A stretch of DNA of 64,000 bases from Thalassobaculum fulvum. GTDB lineage: Bacteria > Pseudomonadota > Alphaproteobacteria > Thalassobaculales > Thalassobaculaceae. Below are positions 44,350-54,043 of this stretch, piece after piece (position 1 is the first letter of the stretch; each line of letters starts with the position of its first letter). The notes under the pieces are model-generated. The model did no database searches. It saw only the letters and a program-made list of their open reading frames with translations, and was not told the origin of the DNA. Location of the stretch: the NCBI RefSeq assembly GCF_014652915.1, contig NZ_BMZS01000008.1, positions 1-64,000 on the forward strand, read 5' to 3'. The position numbers and the translations under genes were made by a program.

Positions 44350-45881
44350 ACCACTGGATCATCGCGCCGGTGGTGCTGCCGGCCATGACGGCCGTCGCCC
44401 TGCTGTTCGTGCCGCGCGGCTGGATGCAGGCGCGGCGCGCGGTCTCGGTCGCTTCGGTGGTGGCGCTGTCGGCGATCTGCGTCGTGCTCTGGGGCATGGC
44501 GCAGAACGGGCCGCAGGCCTATGCCGTCGGCGACTGGCCGGCGCCGTTCGGCATCGTGGTGGTGCTCGACCGGCTGTCCGCCCTCATGCTGCTGGCCGCC
44601 GCCGCCATCGGCCTCGCCGCCGTCCTCTACGCGATCATCGGATGGGATCGTCGCGGCGCGCACTTCCATACGCTCTTCCACTTCCAGCTGCTCGGGATCA
44701 ACGGTGCGTTCCTGACCGGTGACGTCTTCAACCTGTTCGTGTTCTTCGAGGTCCTGCTGATCGCCTCCTACGGCCTGGTGCTGCACGGCGGCGGTGCCTG
44801 GCGCCTCAAGAGCGGCTTCCAGTACGCCGCGGTCAACCTGATCGCGTCGACCATCTTTCTGTTCGCGGTGGGCCTGCTGTACGGCGTCACCGGCACCCTC
44901 AACATGGCCGACCTCGCGGTCCGGGTGGCGGCGCTGCCGGCCGCCGACCACGCGCTGCTGCGAGTCGCCGCGCTGCTGCTGTTCATCGTCTTCGCGGTGA
45001 AGTGCGCCCTGGTGCCGTTCCACTGGTGGCTGCCGAGCGCGTATTCGGCGGGCTCGGCGCCGGCGGTGGCGCTGTTCGCGGTGCTGACCAAGGTCGGCGC
45101 ATACGCCATCATCCGCATGCACACCCTGGTATTCGCCGACGACGCCGCGGGCATCTCCGGAACCTTGCAGGAGCTTCTGGTACCGGCGGCGGCGGTCACG
45201 CTCGCCCTCGGGGCCGTCGGGGTGTTCGGCAGCCGCAGCATGCTGCAGCTCGCGTCCTACTCGACGGTCGCGTCGATGGGGACGCTGCTGCTGGCGGCGG
45301 CCGGGCTCGGTGCGGCACAGATCTCCGCCGCGCTGTACTACCTGCTGCACAGCTGCCTGATCGGCGCCGCCCTGTTCCTGCTCGTCGACCTGGTGGCCGC
45401 TGGCCGCGGTCCGGTCGCCGACCGCCTGCTGCCCGAGGTGCCGGTGCCGCAGGCGCTGATGCTGGGGGGCCTATTCTTCCTGTGCGGCATGGCGATGGTC
45501 GGCATGCCGCCGCTGTCCGGTTTCGTCGGCAAGGTGGCGATCCTCGACGGCCTGCGCGGCAGCGAGAATGCGGTGCTGGCCTGGACCGTCATCCTGGCTG
45601 CCAGCCTGCTGCTGCTCGTCGGCTTCGCCCGCGCCGGCAGCACGGTGTTCTGGAAGGCCGGGACCATGGCATTGCGGTCTGCCGGCGGACGGCCCGAAGC
45701 GATGCGACCGGCGCCACGGCGGGCCGGCCTGGTGGTCGCACTGCTGCTCGCCGGCACCGCCGTCCTCAGCGCTTTCGGCGGCCCGGTGCTGGAGGCCACC
45801 GACGCGACCGCCGCCGAGCTTCTCGACCGCCAGCTCTATATCCGCGCGGTAGCCCCCGCCGCGTTCCCTCCGGAGTCGTGA
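44343..45881 (+). CDS. mrpD: Na+/H+ antiporter subunit D
   Basis: A 512-residue NuoN/NuoM-like proton-channel subunit of the Mrp complex. The core has FFEVLLIASYGL with the conserved Glu of helix 5, and KCALVPFHWWLPSAYSAG with the Lys and HWWLP of helices 7-8. ATG at 44343 lies inside the mrpC end. About 14 helices are expected from hydrophobicity. Confidence 0.94.
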   Translation: MVNHWIIAPVVLPAMTAVALLFVPRGWMQARRAVSVASVVALSAICVVLWGMAQNGPQAYAVGDWPAPFGIVVVLDRLSALMLLAAAAIGLAAVLYAIIGWDRRGAHFHTLFHFQLLGINGAFLTGDVFNLFVFFEVLLIASYGLVLHGGGAWRLKSGFQYAAVNLIASTIFLFAVGLLYGVTGTLNMADLAVRVAALPAADHALLRVAALLLFIVFAVKCALVPFHWWLPSAYSAGSAPAVALFAVLTKVGAYAIIRMHTLVFADDAAGISGTLQELLVPAAAVTLALGAVGVFGSRSMLQLASYSTVASMGTLLLAAAGLGAAQISAALYYLLHSCLIGAALFLLVDLVAAGRGPVADRLLPEVPVPQALMLGGLFFLCGMAMVGMPPLSGFVGKVAILDGLRGSENAVLAWTVILAASLLLLVGFARAGSTVFWKAGTMALRSAGGRPEAMRPAPRRAGLVVALLLAGTAVLSAFGGPVLEATDATAAELLDRQLYIRAVAPAAFPPES

Positions 45882-45882
45882 C

Positions 45883-46374
45883 GTGACCGCCGCGCTGTTC
45901 CCGCATCCGCTGCTGAGTGCCGCCATAGCGACCGTCTGGATCCTGCTGGCCAACGAGCCCACGCCCGGGGCGATCGTGCTCGCCGCGATCGTCGGCGTGG
46001 CGATCCCCAAGTTCACCAGCGTCTACTGGCCCGGCCGGCCCCGCGTGCGGAACCCGCGGATGATCGTCGAGTATACGCTGATCGTGCTGTGGGACATCGT
46101 CGTGTCCAATGTCCAGGTGGCGCGGCTGGTGCTGTTCCGGCGGCCGGAGACGCTGCGCTCCCGCTTCGTCACCATCGCCCTCGACCTGGATTCGCCGGAG
46201 GCCATCACCGTGCTGGCCGGCACCATCACCATGACGCCGGGCACCCTGACCGCCGACTACGACCCGGACGGTCACACGCTGAAGGTGCACTGCCTGCACG
46301 CGCCGGACCCGGACGAGGTAGTCGCCACCATCAAGGAGCGGTACGAGCGCCGCCTGCGGAGCATCTTCAGATGA
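45883..46374 (+). CDS. mrpE: Na+/H+ antiporter subunit E
   Basis: A 163-residue subunit of the Mrp antiporter with N-terminal helices and a cytoplasmic C-terminus. TITMTPGTLTADYDPDG is the family signature. The GTG start is 1 bp after the mrpD stop. Its own stop overlaps mrpF. Confidence 0.92.
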   Translation: MTAALFPHPLLSAAIATVWILLANEPTPGAIVLAAIVGVAIPKFTSVYWPGRPRVRNPRMIVEYTLIVLWDIVVSNVQVARLVLFRRPETLRSRFVTIALDLDSPEAITVLAGTITMTPGTLTADYDPDGHTLKVHCLHAPDPDEVVATIKERYERRLRSIFR

Positions 46375-46640
46375 TCGGATACGCCCTGGCATTCGCTCTG
46401 GCGGCGGCCGCCGCCGCCACCATGCTCACCCTCTGGCGCCTTGTCCTCGGGCCCGCCGCGGTCGACCGGATCCTGGCGCTCGACACGCTGGCGATCAACG
46501 CCATCGCGATGATCGTCCTGGCAGGCATTCTCTGGTCGACGCCGCTGTACTTCGAGGCGGCGATGCTGTTCGCCATGGTCGGGTTTCTGACCACCGTGGC
46601 GTTCTGCAAGTACCTCATGCGCGGCAACGTCATGGAGTGA
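46371..46640 (+). CDS. mrpF: Na+/H+ antiporter subunit F
   Basis: An 89-residue three-helix subunit of the Mrp antiporter. The family motif is LVLGPAAVDRILALDTLAIN. The ATG overlaps the mrpE stop (ATGA). Confidence 0.93.
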   Translation: MIGYALAFALAAAAAATMLTLWRLVLGPAAVDRILALDTLAINAIAMIVLAGILWSTPLYFEAAMLFAMVGFLTTVAFCKYLMRGNVME

Positions 46641-46644
46641 GGCG

Positions 46645-46998
46645 ATGACCCCCGCTGAGATGAATCTGGTTGCCGAACTGGCGGTCAGCGCCCTGCTCGT
46701 GGCCGGCGGGATCTTTCTGCTGGTCGGCTCCTACGCGCTGGCCAGGCTGCCCGACACGATGCAGCGCCTGCACGGGCCGACGAAGTCGACGACGCTCGGC
46801 ATCGGCGGCGTGCTGATCGCCTCGATGCTCTACTTCCTGCTGGCCGAGGGCACGCTGTCGATCCACGAACTGCTGATCACGTTGTTCCTGTTCCTCACCG
46901 CGCCGGTCTCGGCGAATCTCGTCGCCAAGGCCTATATGCGCAGGGGCGGCCCCCAGGCGGGCGCCGGTCGCACGACCCACGGCCGGCCGACGCCCTGA
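46645..46998 (+). CDS. mrpG: Na+/H+ antiporter subunit G
   Basis: A 117-residue last subunit of the Mrp antiporter with three helices. The motif RLPDTMQRLHGPTKSTTLG is diagnostic. It starts 4 bp after mrpF, and no further gene follows on this strand. The complete set A(B)-C-D-E-F-G supports a working antiporter for sodium, potassium or pH homeostasis. Confidence 0.94.
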   Translation: MTPAEMNLVAELAVSALLVAGGIFLLVGSYALARLPDTMQRLHGPTKSTTLGIGGVLIASMLYFLLAEGTLSIHELLITLFLFLTAPVSANLVAKAYMRRGGPQAGAGRTTHGRPTP

Positions 46999-47023
46999 GC
47001 CGGGCTCCGCCGAGCAAGCCGCC

Positions 47024-47074
47024 GACGGCCCGGGGTGACGGCCCGGGGTGACGGCTCGGGGTGACGGCTCGGGG
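47024..47074. repeat. Four tandem 13-bp repeats after mrpG
   Basis: GACGGCCCGGGGT occurs at 47024-47036 and 47037-47049, GACGGCTCGGGGT at 47050-47062, and GACGGCTCGGGG at 47063-47074. The array fills the space between the converging mrpG and EAL-CBS-GGDEF stop codons. Copy number probably varies by slippage. Confidence 0.8.
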
Positions 47075-47077
47075 CCC

Positions 47078-48892
47078 CTACCCCGCCAGCTCCGACACCG
47101 CCAGCCGGCGCCCGCCCGCCTTGGCGGTCTTCTTGAGCCGGGCGATCTCGGCCATCGCCCGGTCGACCGCGACCGCCGGGCGGCCGGCCGGCAGCACCAG
47201 CAGGCCGGCGCTGCAGGTCAGCAGACCGAAGCGGCGGGCCAGCCCGTCGCGTCCGGTCGCCTCGAGGAAGCCGCGCCGCCGCGCCTCCGGCTCGTAGAAG
47301 CTCTCGACCTCGTGGCGGAACCGGTCGAGCAACGCGCCCACCTCGGCCTGGACGTCGGCCGCGGCGGGCCCGGTGAACCCGGCGAAGAAGTCGTCGCCGC
47401 CGACATGGCCGAGGAAGGTGTCGCCACCGCCGAACGCCTTCTGCATCAGCTCGGCGAACAGCTGGATCGCCCGGTCGCCCTGGCGGAAGCCGTAGGAGTC
47501 GTTGAACGGCTTGAAGTTGTCGAAGTCGAAATACGCCAGGACGCGGCCGGTACCGGTGTCGGCCAGCGCCTCGGCCACCCAGTCGCCGATCGACAGGTTG
47601 CCCGGTAGCCGGGTCAGCGGGTTCTGGTCGCGGGCCGCCGCCAGGTTCTTCTCGTGGACCGCCCGCAGGATCGCGATCGAGCCCATGAAGCCGGCATAGC
47701 GCCCCTGCTCGACCATCAGCACGCCGGGGGTCTCGGCGTGGTGGGCGAACAGCTCCAGGATCTTCTCGACCGGGGTCTCGACCGCCGCCACCGGGCACGG
47801 CCGGACCAGGTCGCGGAGCTGCTTGCCGTAGGTCTTGTTGGCCATCAGGTCGCGGCCGAACGGCGAGTAGACGTAGGTCTTCAGGTCGACCTCGCGGATC
47901 ACCCCCAGCGGCACCCCGTCGCGATCGACCACCGGGAACAGCGTCAGCTCGCCATGCCGCCGGAACGCCTCGAACACCTCGACCATGTCGATGTCGGCGA
48001 ACAGCGGCGGCAGCCGGTCGATCTGCTCGCGCACCAGCCCGACGTCGCCGGAGCGGTTGCGGCGCTCGGTCTGCACGATGCGTTCGACCACCGGATAGAC
48101 GGTGCGCAGGGCCGAGCGGTCGGTGGTCGGGTGCTGGATCAGGAAGCCCTGCGCCAGGTCGAAGCCGAGGTCCTTGCAGGTCCGGAACTCGGCCTCGGTC
48201 TCCACGCCCTCAGCGACCATGCGGATGCCGAACACGTGCATGACGTCGAGGATGCGCGACAGGAACAGCCGCTTCTTCGGCTCCGCCGAGACCCCGGAGA
48301 TGAAGTAGCGGTCGATCTTCACGTAGTCCGGCTGGTGCTCGTGCAGCAGACGCAGCCGGGAATAGCCCTGCCCGAAATCGTCGAGCGCCAGGTGCCCGCC
48401 GGCCTCTTTCAGGCGCCGGAACACCCCGAGCGCGCCGTCGCCGGTCGCCAGGTCCTGGGTCTCCGGGATCTCCAGGCAGAACCGGTCGCGGGCGATGCCG
48501 CGGGCGTCGAGGCGCTCGGCGATCTCCTCGGCCACCGCTTCGGCCGCCGCCACCCGGCGGGCGTCGACGTTCAGGAACAGCCGGGCGGTGTCGGACGGGA
48601 TTTCGGCGAACGCGTCGATCGCCTTGCCCTGCAGCAGGCGCTCCAGCGGGCCGAGCCAGCCGCGGTGATGGGCGAGGTCGAACAGCGCCCCGATCGGGGT
48701 CAGGCCGAGCCGGTCGACCCCGCGCAGCAGCGCCTCGTAGCCATGGGCGATGCCGGTGTCGACATGGACGATCGGCTGGAACGCGTAGGCGGTCGCGGAA
48801 TCGACGGCGGCCAGAAAGCTCTCGAGCGACGCGAACGCGCCGGACCGTGCATCGTCCAGGCGGACGACGGTCGCGTCCTTGTCCTTCGTCAC
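47078..48892 (-). CDS. EAL-CBS-GGDEF cyclic di-GMP signalling protein
   Basis: A roughly 604-residue cytoplasmic protein with EAL (about 25-265), a tandem CBS pair (about 285-410) and GGDEF (about 430-595). The EAL domain keeps EALLRG, the Asn in NVDARR, LDDFGQGYS, KIDRYF and EGVETE, so phosphodiesterase activity is likely. The GGDEF site reads GGDDF, common in this class and possibly weak. CBS domains may bind adenine nucleotides. GTG at 48892 is the best start. It converges on mrpG and diverges from the TIR-like gene. Confidence 0.9.
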   Translation of the reverse strand: MTKDKDATVVRLDDARSGAFASLESFLAAVDSATAYAFQPIVHVDTGIAHGYEALLRGVDRLGLTPIGALFDLAHHRGWLGPLERLLQGKAIDAFAEIPSDTARLFLNVDARRVAAAEAVAEEIAERLDARGIARDRFCLEIPETQDLATGDGALGVFRRLKEAGGHLALDDFGQGYSRLRLLHEHQPDYVKIDRYFISGVSAEPKKRLFLSRILDVMHVFGIRMVAEGVETEAEFRTCKDLGFDLAQGFLIQHPTTDRSALRTVYPVVERIVQTERRNRSGDVGLVREQIDRLPPLFADIDMVEVFEAFRRHGELTLFPVVDRDGVPLGVIREVDLKTYVYSPFGRDLMANKTYGKQLRDLVRPCPVAAVETPVEKILELFAHHAETPGVLMVEQGRYAGFMGSIAILRAVHEKNLAAARDQNPLTRLPGNLSIGDWVAEALADTGTGRVLAYFDFDNFKPFNDSYGFRQGDRAIQLFAELMQKAFGGGDTFLGHVGGDDFFAGFTGPAAADVQAEVGALLDRFRHEVESFYEPEARRRGFLEATGRDGLARRFGLLTCSAGLLVLPAGRPAVAVDRAMAEIARLKKTAKAGGRRLAVSELAG

Positions 48893-48976
48893 GCGAGCCC
48901 CACCCGCAGACCTTGACCTCGGGCGCAAGCCTCGCCCACAACTCCTACCCGGATCTTAATGCACGATGAAGTTTTC

Positions 48977-49378
48977 ATGACCGATTCCGCCCCCGCCACC
49001 GTCCGCCGGCTGCATCTGATCTTCGACCTGGAACGCGGCCGCCTGGTGGCCCGCGACTTCCTGCGCGAGCTCTCGGAGCAGAACTGGCCGGTGCAGGTGA
49101 CCGGCGCCTCCAAGCGCCAGGACCTGGACGCGGCGCACCGCGAGCTGGTCATGGTCGAGACCATGCGTCGGGCCCAGGTAGCCCTGGTTCTGGTCACGCC
49201 GATGGCGTCGACCAGCCGCAACGTCGTCGAGGAGGTCCGGTATGCCAAGCACGCCAACCTGCATGTCGCCGGCCTGCTGATCGCCGGCTCGACCGCCCAC
49301 ACCCAGCTGCCGCAAGGGCTGCACAAGTCGGCGGTGGTGGGCTGGGACTGGGGTGCCCTCAAGAAGCTGGTGATGTAG
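48977..49378 (+). CDS. Small TIR-like (ThsB/DUF1863-type) protein
   Basis: A 133-residue single-domain protein that I read as TIR-like. The order is strand LHLIFDL, helix ARDFLREL, strand WPVQV, helix LDAAHRELVMVETMRR, strand VALVLVTP, then TSRNVVEEVRYA, where E85 or E86 would align with the TIR catalytic Glu, strand VAGLLIAG, and a closing VVGWDWGALKKLV that resembles the MTH538/ThsB end. TIR-like proteins can hydrolyse NAD or make cyclic ADP-ribose signals. No ThsA or other effector is beside it. ATG at 48959 is an alternative start. Fold assignment is from pattern only. Confidence 0.6.
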   Translation: MTDSAPATVRRLHLIFDLERGRLVARDFLRELSEQNWPVQVTGASKRQDLDAAHRELVMVETMRRAQVALVLVTPMASTSRNVVEEVRYAKHANLHVAGLLIAGSTAHTQLPQGLHKSAVVGWDWGALKKLVM

Positions 49379-49394
49379 CCGCGCCGCCACCGGC

Positions 49395-50669
<1,275 letters not shown>

Positions 50670-50763
50670 GCCAGTCCTCCTGCCTCCGGTACCGCACGCG
50701 CCCGGGCGATTCTTGTCCGGCGCGGCCGTTCACAGCTGCCGGTGTGTAGCATAGATTGGCGTC

Positions 50764-52263
50764 ATGCAAGACGCCGCTTCCCCCGACATCGCCGCCCCCG
50801 GCAACCTCCCCGAGTTCACCGTCACCGAGATCTCCGGGGCGGTGAAGCGCACCATTGAATCGTCGTTCGAGCGGGTGCGCGTGCGCGGCGAGGTCTCGCG
50901 CCCGACCCGCGCCGGCTCCGGTCACGTCTATCTCAGCCTGAAGGACGAGCAGGCGGTGCTGGAGGCGGTGTGCTGGCGCGGCACCGCGCAACGGCTGTCG
51001 GTCCAGCCCGAGGAGGGCATGGAAGTCATCGCCACCGGCAAGCTGACCACCTATCCCGGGCGCTCGAAGTACCAGATGGTGATCGAGCAGCTCGAGCTGG
51101 CCGGCGAGGGCGCGCTGCTGAAGCTGCTGGAGGACCGACGCCGCCGGCTCGCCGCCGAGGGCCTGTTCGACGCCGAGCGCAAGCGGCCGATCCCGTTCCT
51201 GCCGAAGGTCATCGGTGTCGTCACCTCGCCGACCGGGGCGGTGATCCGGGACATCCTGCACCGCCTGACCGACCGCTTCCCGGTGCACGTGATCGTCTGG
51301 CCGGTGCTGGTCCAGGGCGAGGGTGCCAAGGAGCAGATAGCCCGGGCGATCCAGGGGTTCAACGCCCTGCCGGCGTCCGGCGGCAAGGTGGCGCGCCCGG
51401 ACCTTCTGATCGTGGCCCGCGGCGGCGGCAGCCTGGAGGATCTGTGGGCGTTCAACGAGGAGATCGTGGTGCGGGCCGCCGCCGCCTCGGACATCCCGCT
51501 GATCTCGGCGGTCGGGCACGAGACCGACACCACCCTCATCGACTTCGCCAGCGACCGCCGCGCCCCGACCCCGACGGCGGCGGCGGAGATGGCGGTGCCG
51601 GTGCGCGCCGATCTGGTCGCCCGGATCGCCGAGGACACCGCCCGGCTCGCCCACGCCATGGCGCGGCGGCTGACCGACGGCAGCAATCACCTGACCGGCC
51701 TGGCCCGCGGCCTCGGCGATCCGGCGGCCCGCATCGAGCAGGCCCAGCAGCGGCTCGACTACGCCGCCCAGACCGGCGATTCCAGCCTGCGGCGGACCCT
51801 GGAGCGGCTGTCCGACCGGGTCGCCCGGCGGCTGCCGACCCCGTCGGAGATGCTGGCCCGGACCGAGGGCCGGCTGACCGCCCTGCTGCGCGGCCTGCGG
51901 ATCGAGCCGATCGTCCAGCGCATGGACCAGGGCGGGCGCGACATGGACCGCCTGGCCAGGGCCGCCGACTCCGCGATCGACCGTGTCATCAAGCTGGAGA
52001 CCGACCGCCTGAAGGGGCTCGAGCGGGTGCTGGAGGCCAACTCCTTCGAGCGCGTGCTGGACCGCGGCTTCGTGCTGGTCCGCGACGCCGACGGCGCGCC
52101 GGTCACCGCGGCCGCGGACACCAGCGACGGCCAGCCGGTCTCGTTGCGCTTCCGCGACGGCGAGCGGGCGGCGATGATCGGCTCCGCCTCGGCAGGGTCC
52201 GGCGGCTCCCGGCCGAAGCCGAGGCCGGCAACACCCCCTCCCACCCAGGAAAGCCTGTTCTGA
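50764..52263 (+). CDS. xseA: Exodeoxyribonuclease VII large subunit
   Basis: A 499-residue subunit of exonuclease VII, which degrades single-stranded DNA. The OB fold is at about 10-110 (FTVTEISGAVKRTIE). The catalytic domain includes GVVTSPTGAVIRDIL and the RGGGSLEDLWAFNEE motif, followed by a coiled-coil region. No xseB is in the window. The stop overlaps the next gene as TGATG, so they are coupled. Confidence 0.95.
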   Translation: MQDAASPDIAAPGNLPEFTVTEISGAVKRTIESSFERVRVRGEVSRPTRAGSGHVYLSLKDEQAVLEAVCWRGTAQRLSVQPEEGMEVIATGKLTTYPGRSKYQMVIEQLELAGEGALLKLLEDRRRRLAAEGLFDAERKRPIPFLPKVIGVVTSPTGAVIRDILHRLTDRFPVHVIVWPVLVQGEGAKEQIARAIQGFNALPASGGKVARPDLLIVARGGGSLEDLWAFNEEIVVRAAAASDIPLISAVGHETDTTLIDFASDRRAPTPTAAAEMAVPVRADLVARIAEDTARLAHAMARRLTDGSNHLTGLARGLGDPAARIEQAQQRLDYAAQTGDSSLRRTLERLSDRVARRLPTPSEMLARTEGRLTALLRGLRIEPIVQRMDQGGRDMDRLARAADSAIDRVIKLETDRLKGLERVLEANSFERVLDRGFVLVRDADGAPVTAAADTSDGQPVSLRFRDGERAAMIGSASAGSGGSRPKPRPATPPPTQESLF

Positions 52264-53075
52264 TGCGCGGCCTCGCGTTCCTTCTGACGCTTCTCGCCGG
52301 CCTGTCCCATGCCCATGCGAAGACCAGCCTGGACGGCAATCTCGTCCAGGGCGGGCTGGTGATCGGCCATGCCGAGCCCGGCTCGACCGTGGTGCTCGAC
52401 GGCCGCACCGTCCGGGTCGACGCCGACGGGCTGTTCGTCCTCGGTTTCCACCGCGACGCCGCGGCGACCGCCGAGCTGACGGTCACCGGGCCGGACGGCA
52501 AGGTCGAGCGCCGGACCTTGGCGATCGCGCCGCGCGAATGGAACATCCAGCGGATCGACGGCCTGCCGAAGACGATGGTGACGCCGCCACCCGAGGTGCT
52601 GGAGCGGATCCGCCGGGAGAACGCCGAGATCGCCGCGGTGCGCAGGATCGACCGGCCGGAAGCGCTGTTCCGCTCCGGCTTCGCCTGGCCGGCGACCGGC
52701 CGGATCAGCGGGGTGTACGGCAGCCAGCGCATCCTCAACGGCGAACCCAGGCAGCCGCACTACGGCGTCGACATCGCCGCCCCGGTCGGCACCCCGGTCA
52801 AGGCGCCGGCCGACGGCGTCGTCGTGCTGGCCGCGAACGACCTGTACTACACCGGCGGCACCGTGATCCTCGACCACGGCCACGGCCTGTCCAGCGCCTT
52901 CCTGCACCTGAGCGCGGTGACCGTGAAGGTCGGCGACCGGCTGCGCCAGGGCGAGGTGCTCGGCAAGCTCGGCGCCACCGGCCGGGCCACAGGCCCGCAC
53001 CTGGACTGGCGGATGAACTGGTTCGAGGAACGCATCGACCCGCAGCTGCTGGTGCCGCCGATGCCGGGGAGCTAA
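52263..53075 (+). CDS. M23 family metallopeptidase (periplasmic)
   Basis: A 270-residue peptidoglycan endopeptidase. A signal peptide (1-19, cut after SHAHA) precedes an immunoglobulin-like domain (about 25-105), and the peptidase domain spans about 140-262. Zinc ligands are H in QPHYGVDIAAP, its Asp, and the His of GPHLDWRM; the usual HxH reads HLD, so the second His of that pair is replaced by Asp. This variant is seen in xseA-linked M23 proteins. Its stop overlaps the converging lpxK stop. Confidence 0.88.
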   Translation: MRGLAFLLTLLAGLSHAHAKTSLDGNLVQGGLVIGHAEPGSTVVLDGRTVRVDADGLFVLGFHRDAAATAELTVTGPDGKVERRTLAIAPREWNIQRIDGLPKTMVTPPPEVLERIRRENAEIAAVRRIDRPEALFRSGFAWPATGRISGVYGSQRILNGEPRQPHYGVDIAAPVGTPVKAPADGVVVLAANDLYYTGGTVILDHGHGLSSAFLHLSAVTVKVGDRLRQGEVLGKLGATGRATGPHLDWRMNWFEERIDPQLLVPPMPGS

Positions 53076-54043
53076 AGCCCCACCACCCGCCGCAACCATG
53101 CCGTCACCGGCGCCGGGTCGCGCCAGACCAGCGCCACCGGGAACACCTCGACCATGTCGCGGGCAGCGGCCGGCAGCCGGACCGCGTCCTTCTCGGTGGT
53201 GACCGGCGTCGCGTCCAGTTCGCGGGCGCGCTCGACCAGCTCCATGACCTCGTCGGCGTCCCAGCGGTGATGGTCGGGGAACTCGACGAACTCGACCACC
53301 TCGGCCCCGACCTCGCGCAGGGTCTCGGCGAACTTCGCCGGCCGGCCGATCCCGGCGAAGCCGAGCACCCGGGTGCCGGCGAACCGCTCGGTGCCGGGCA
53401 GCGGCTCCAGCAGACCGCGCATCACCGGCCGGGCACCGGCCAGCGCATCCGCCACCCCGGCCCGGTCCTCACCGACCACGGCGACCGCGTCGACCCGCGC
53501 CAGCGCGTCGTCCAGCGGCTCGCGCAGCGGCCCGGCCGGCATCACCCGGCCGTTGCCGAACCCGGCCCCGCCGTCGACCACCAGCAGCGACGCGGTCGGC
53601 GCCACCGTCGGGTTCTGCAGGCCGTCGTCCATGACGATGACGTCCGCCCCCTCGCCTTCCAGGAACCGGGCGCCGACAGCGCGGTCGCGCGCGATCACCG
53701 TCACCGCCGAGCGGGCCAACAGCAGCGGCTCGTCGCCGACGGCCGCGGCGTCGTGCACGGCCGGGTCGACCCGCAACGGACCGCGCTCCGACCCGCCGTG
53801 ACCGCGCGACAGGAAGCCGACCCTGAGGCCGAGATCCTTGAGCTCGGCGGCGAGCGCCAGGGCCACCGGGGTCTTGCCGGCACCGCCGGCGACCGCGTTG
53901 CCGACGCAGATCAGCGGCACCGCCGGCCGGTACGGCGACGCATATCGCCGGCGAGCCCGCCCGGCCGCCGTCCACACGGTCGACAACGGCGCCAGCAGGC
54001 GGGCCATCCGGCCGTCGACCGCCCAGAAGCCGGGCGCCCTCAC
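53072..54043 (-). CDS. lpxK: Tetraacyldisaccharide 4'-kinase
   Basis: A 323-residue membrane-associated kinase that phosphorylates the lipid A disaccharide. The N-terminal helix and VGNAVAGGAGKTPVAL (P-loop) are at about 45-65. FLSRGHGG and VIVMDDGLQNP are the other family motifs. Its ATG overlaps the waaA stop by 4 bp, which links the last steps of lipid A-Kdo assembly. TAG and the converging TAA share bases 53073-53074. Confidence 0.95.
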   Translation of the reverse strand: MRAPGFWAVDGRMARLLAPLSTVWTAAGRARRRYASPYRPAVPLICVGNAVAGGAGKTPVALALAAELKDLGLRVGFLSRGHGGSERGPLRVDPAVHDAAAVGDEPLLLARSAVTVIARDRAVGARFLEGEGADVIVMDDGLQNPTVAPTASLLVVDGGAGFGNGRVMPAGPLREPLDDALARVDAVAVVGEDRAGVADALAGARPVMRGLLEPLPGTERFAGTRVLGFAGIGRPAKFAETLREVGAEVVEFVEFPDHHRWDADEVMELVERARELDATPVTTEKDAVRLPAAARDMVEVFPVALVWRDPAPVTAWLRRVVGL

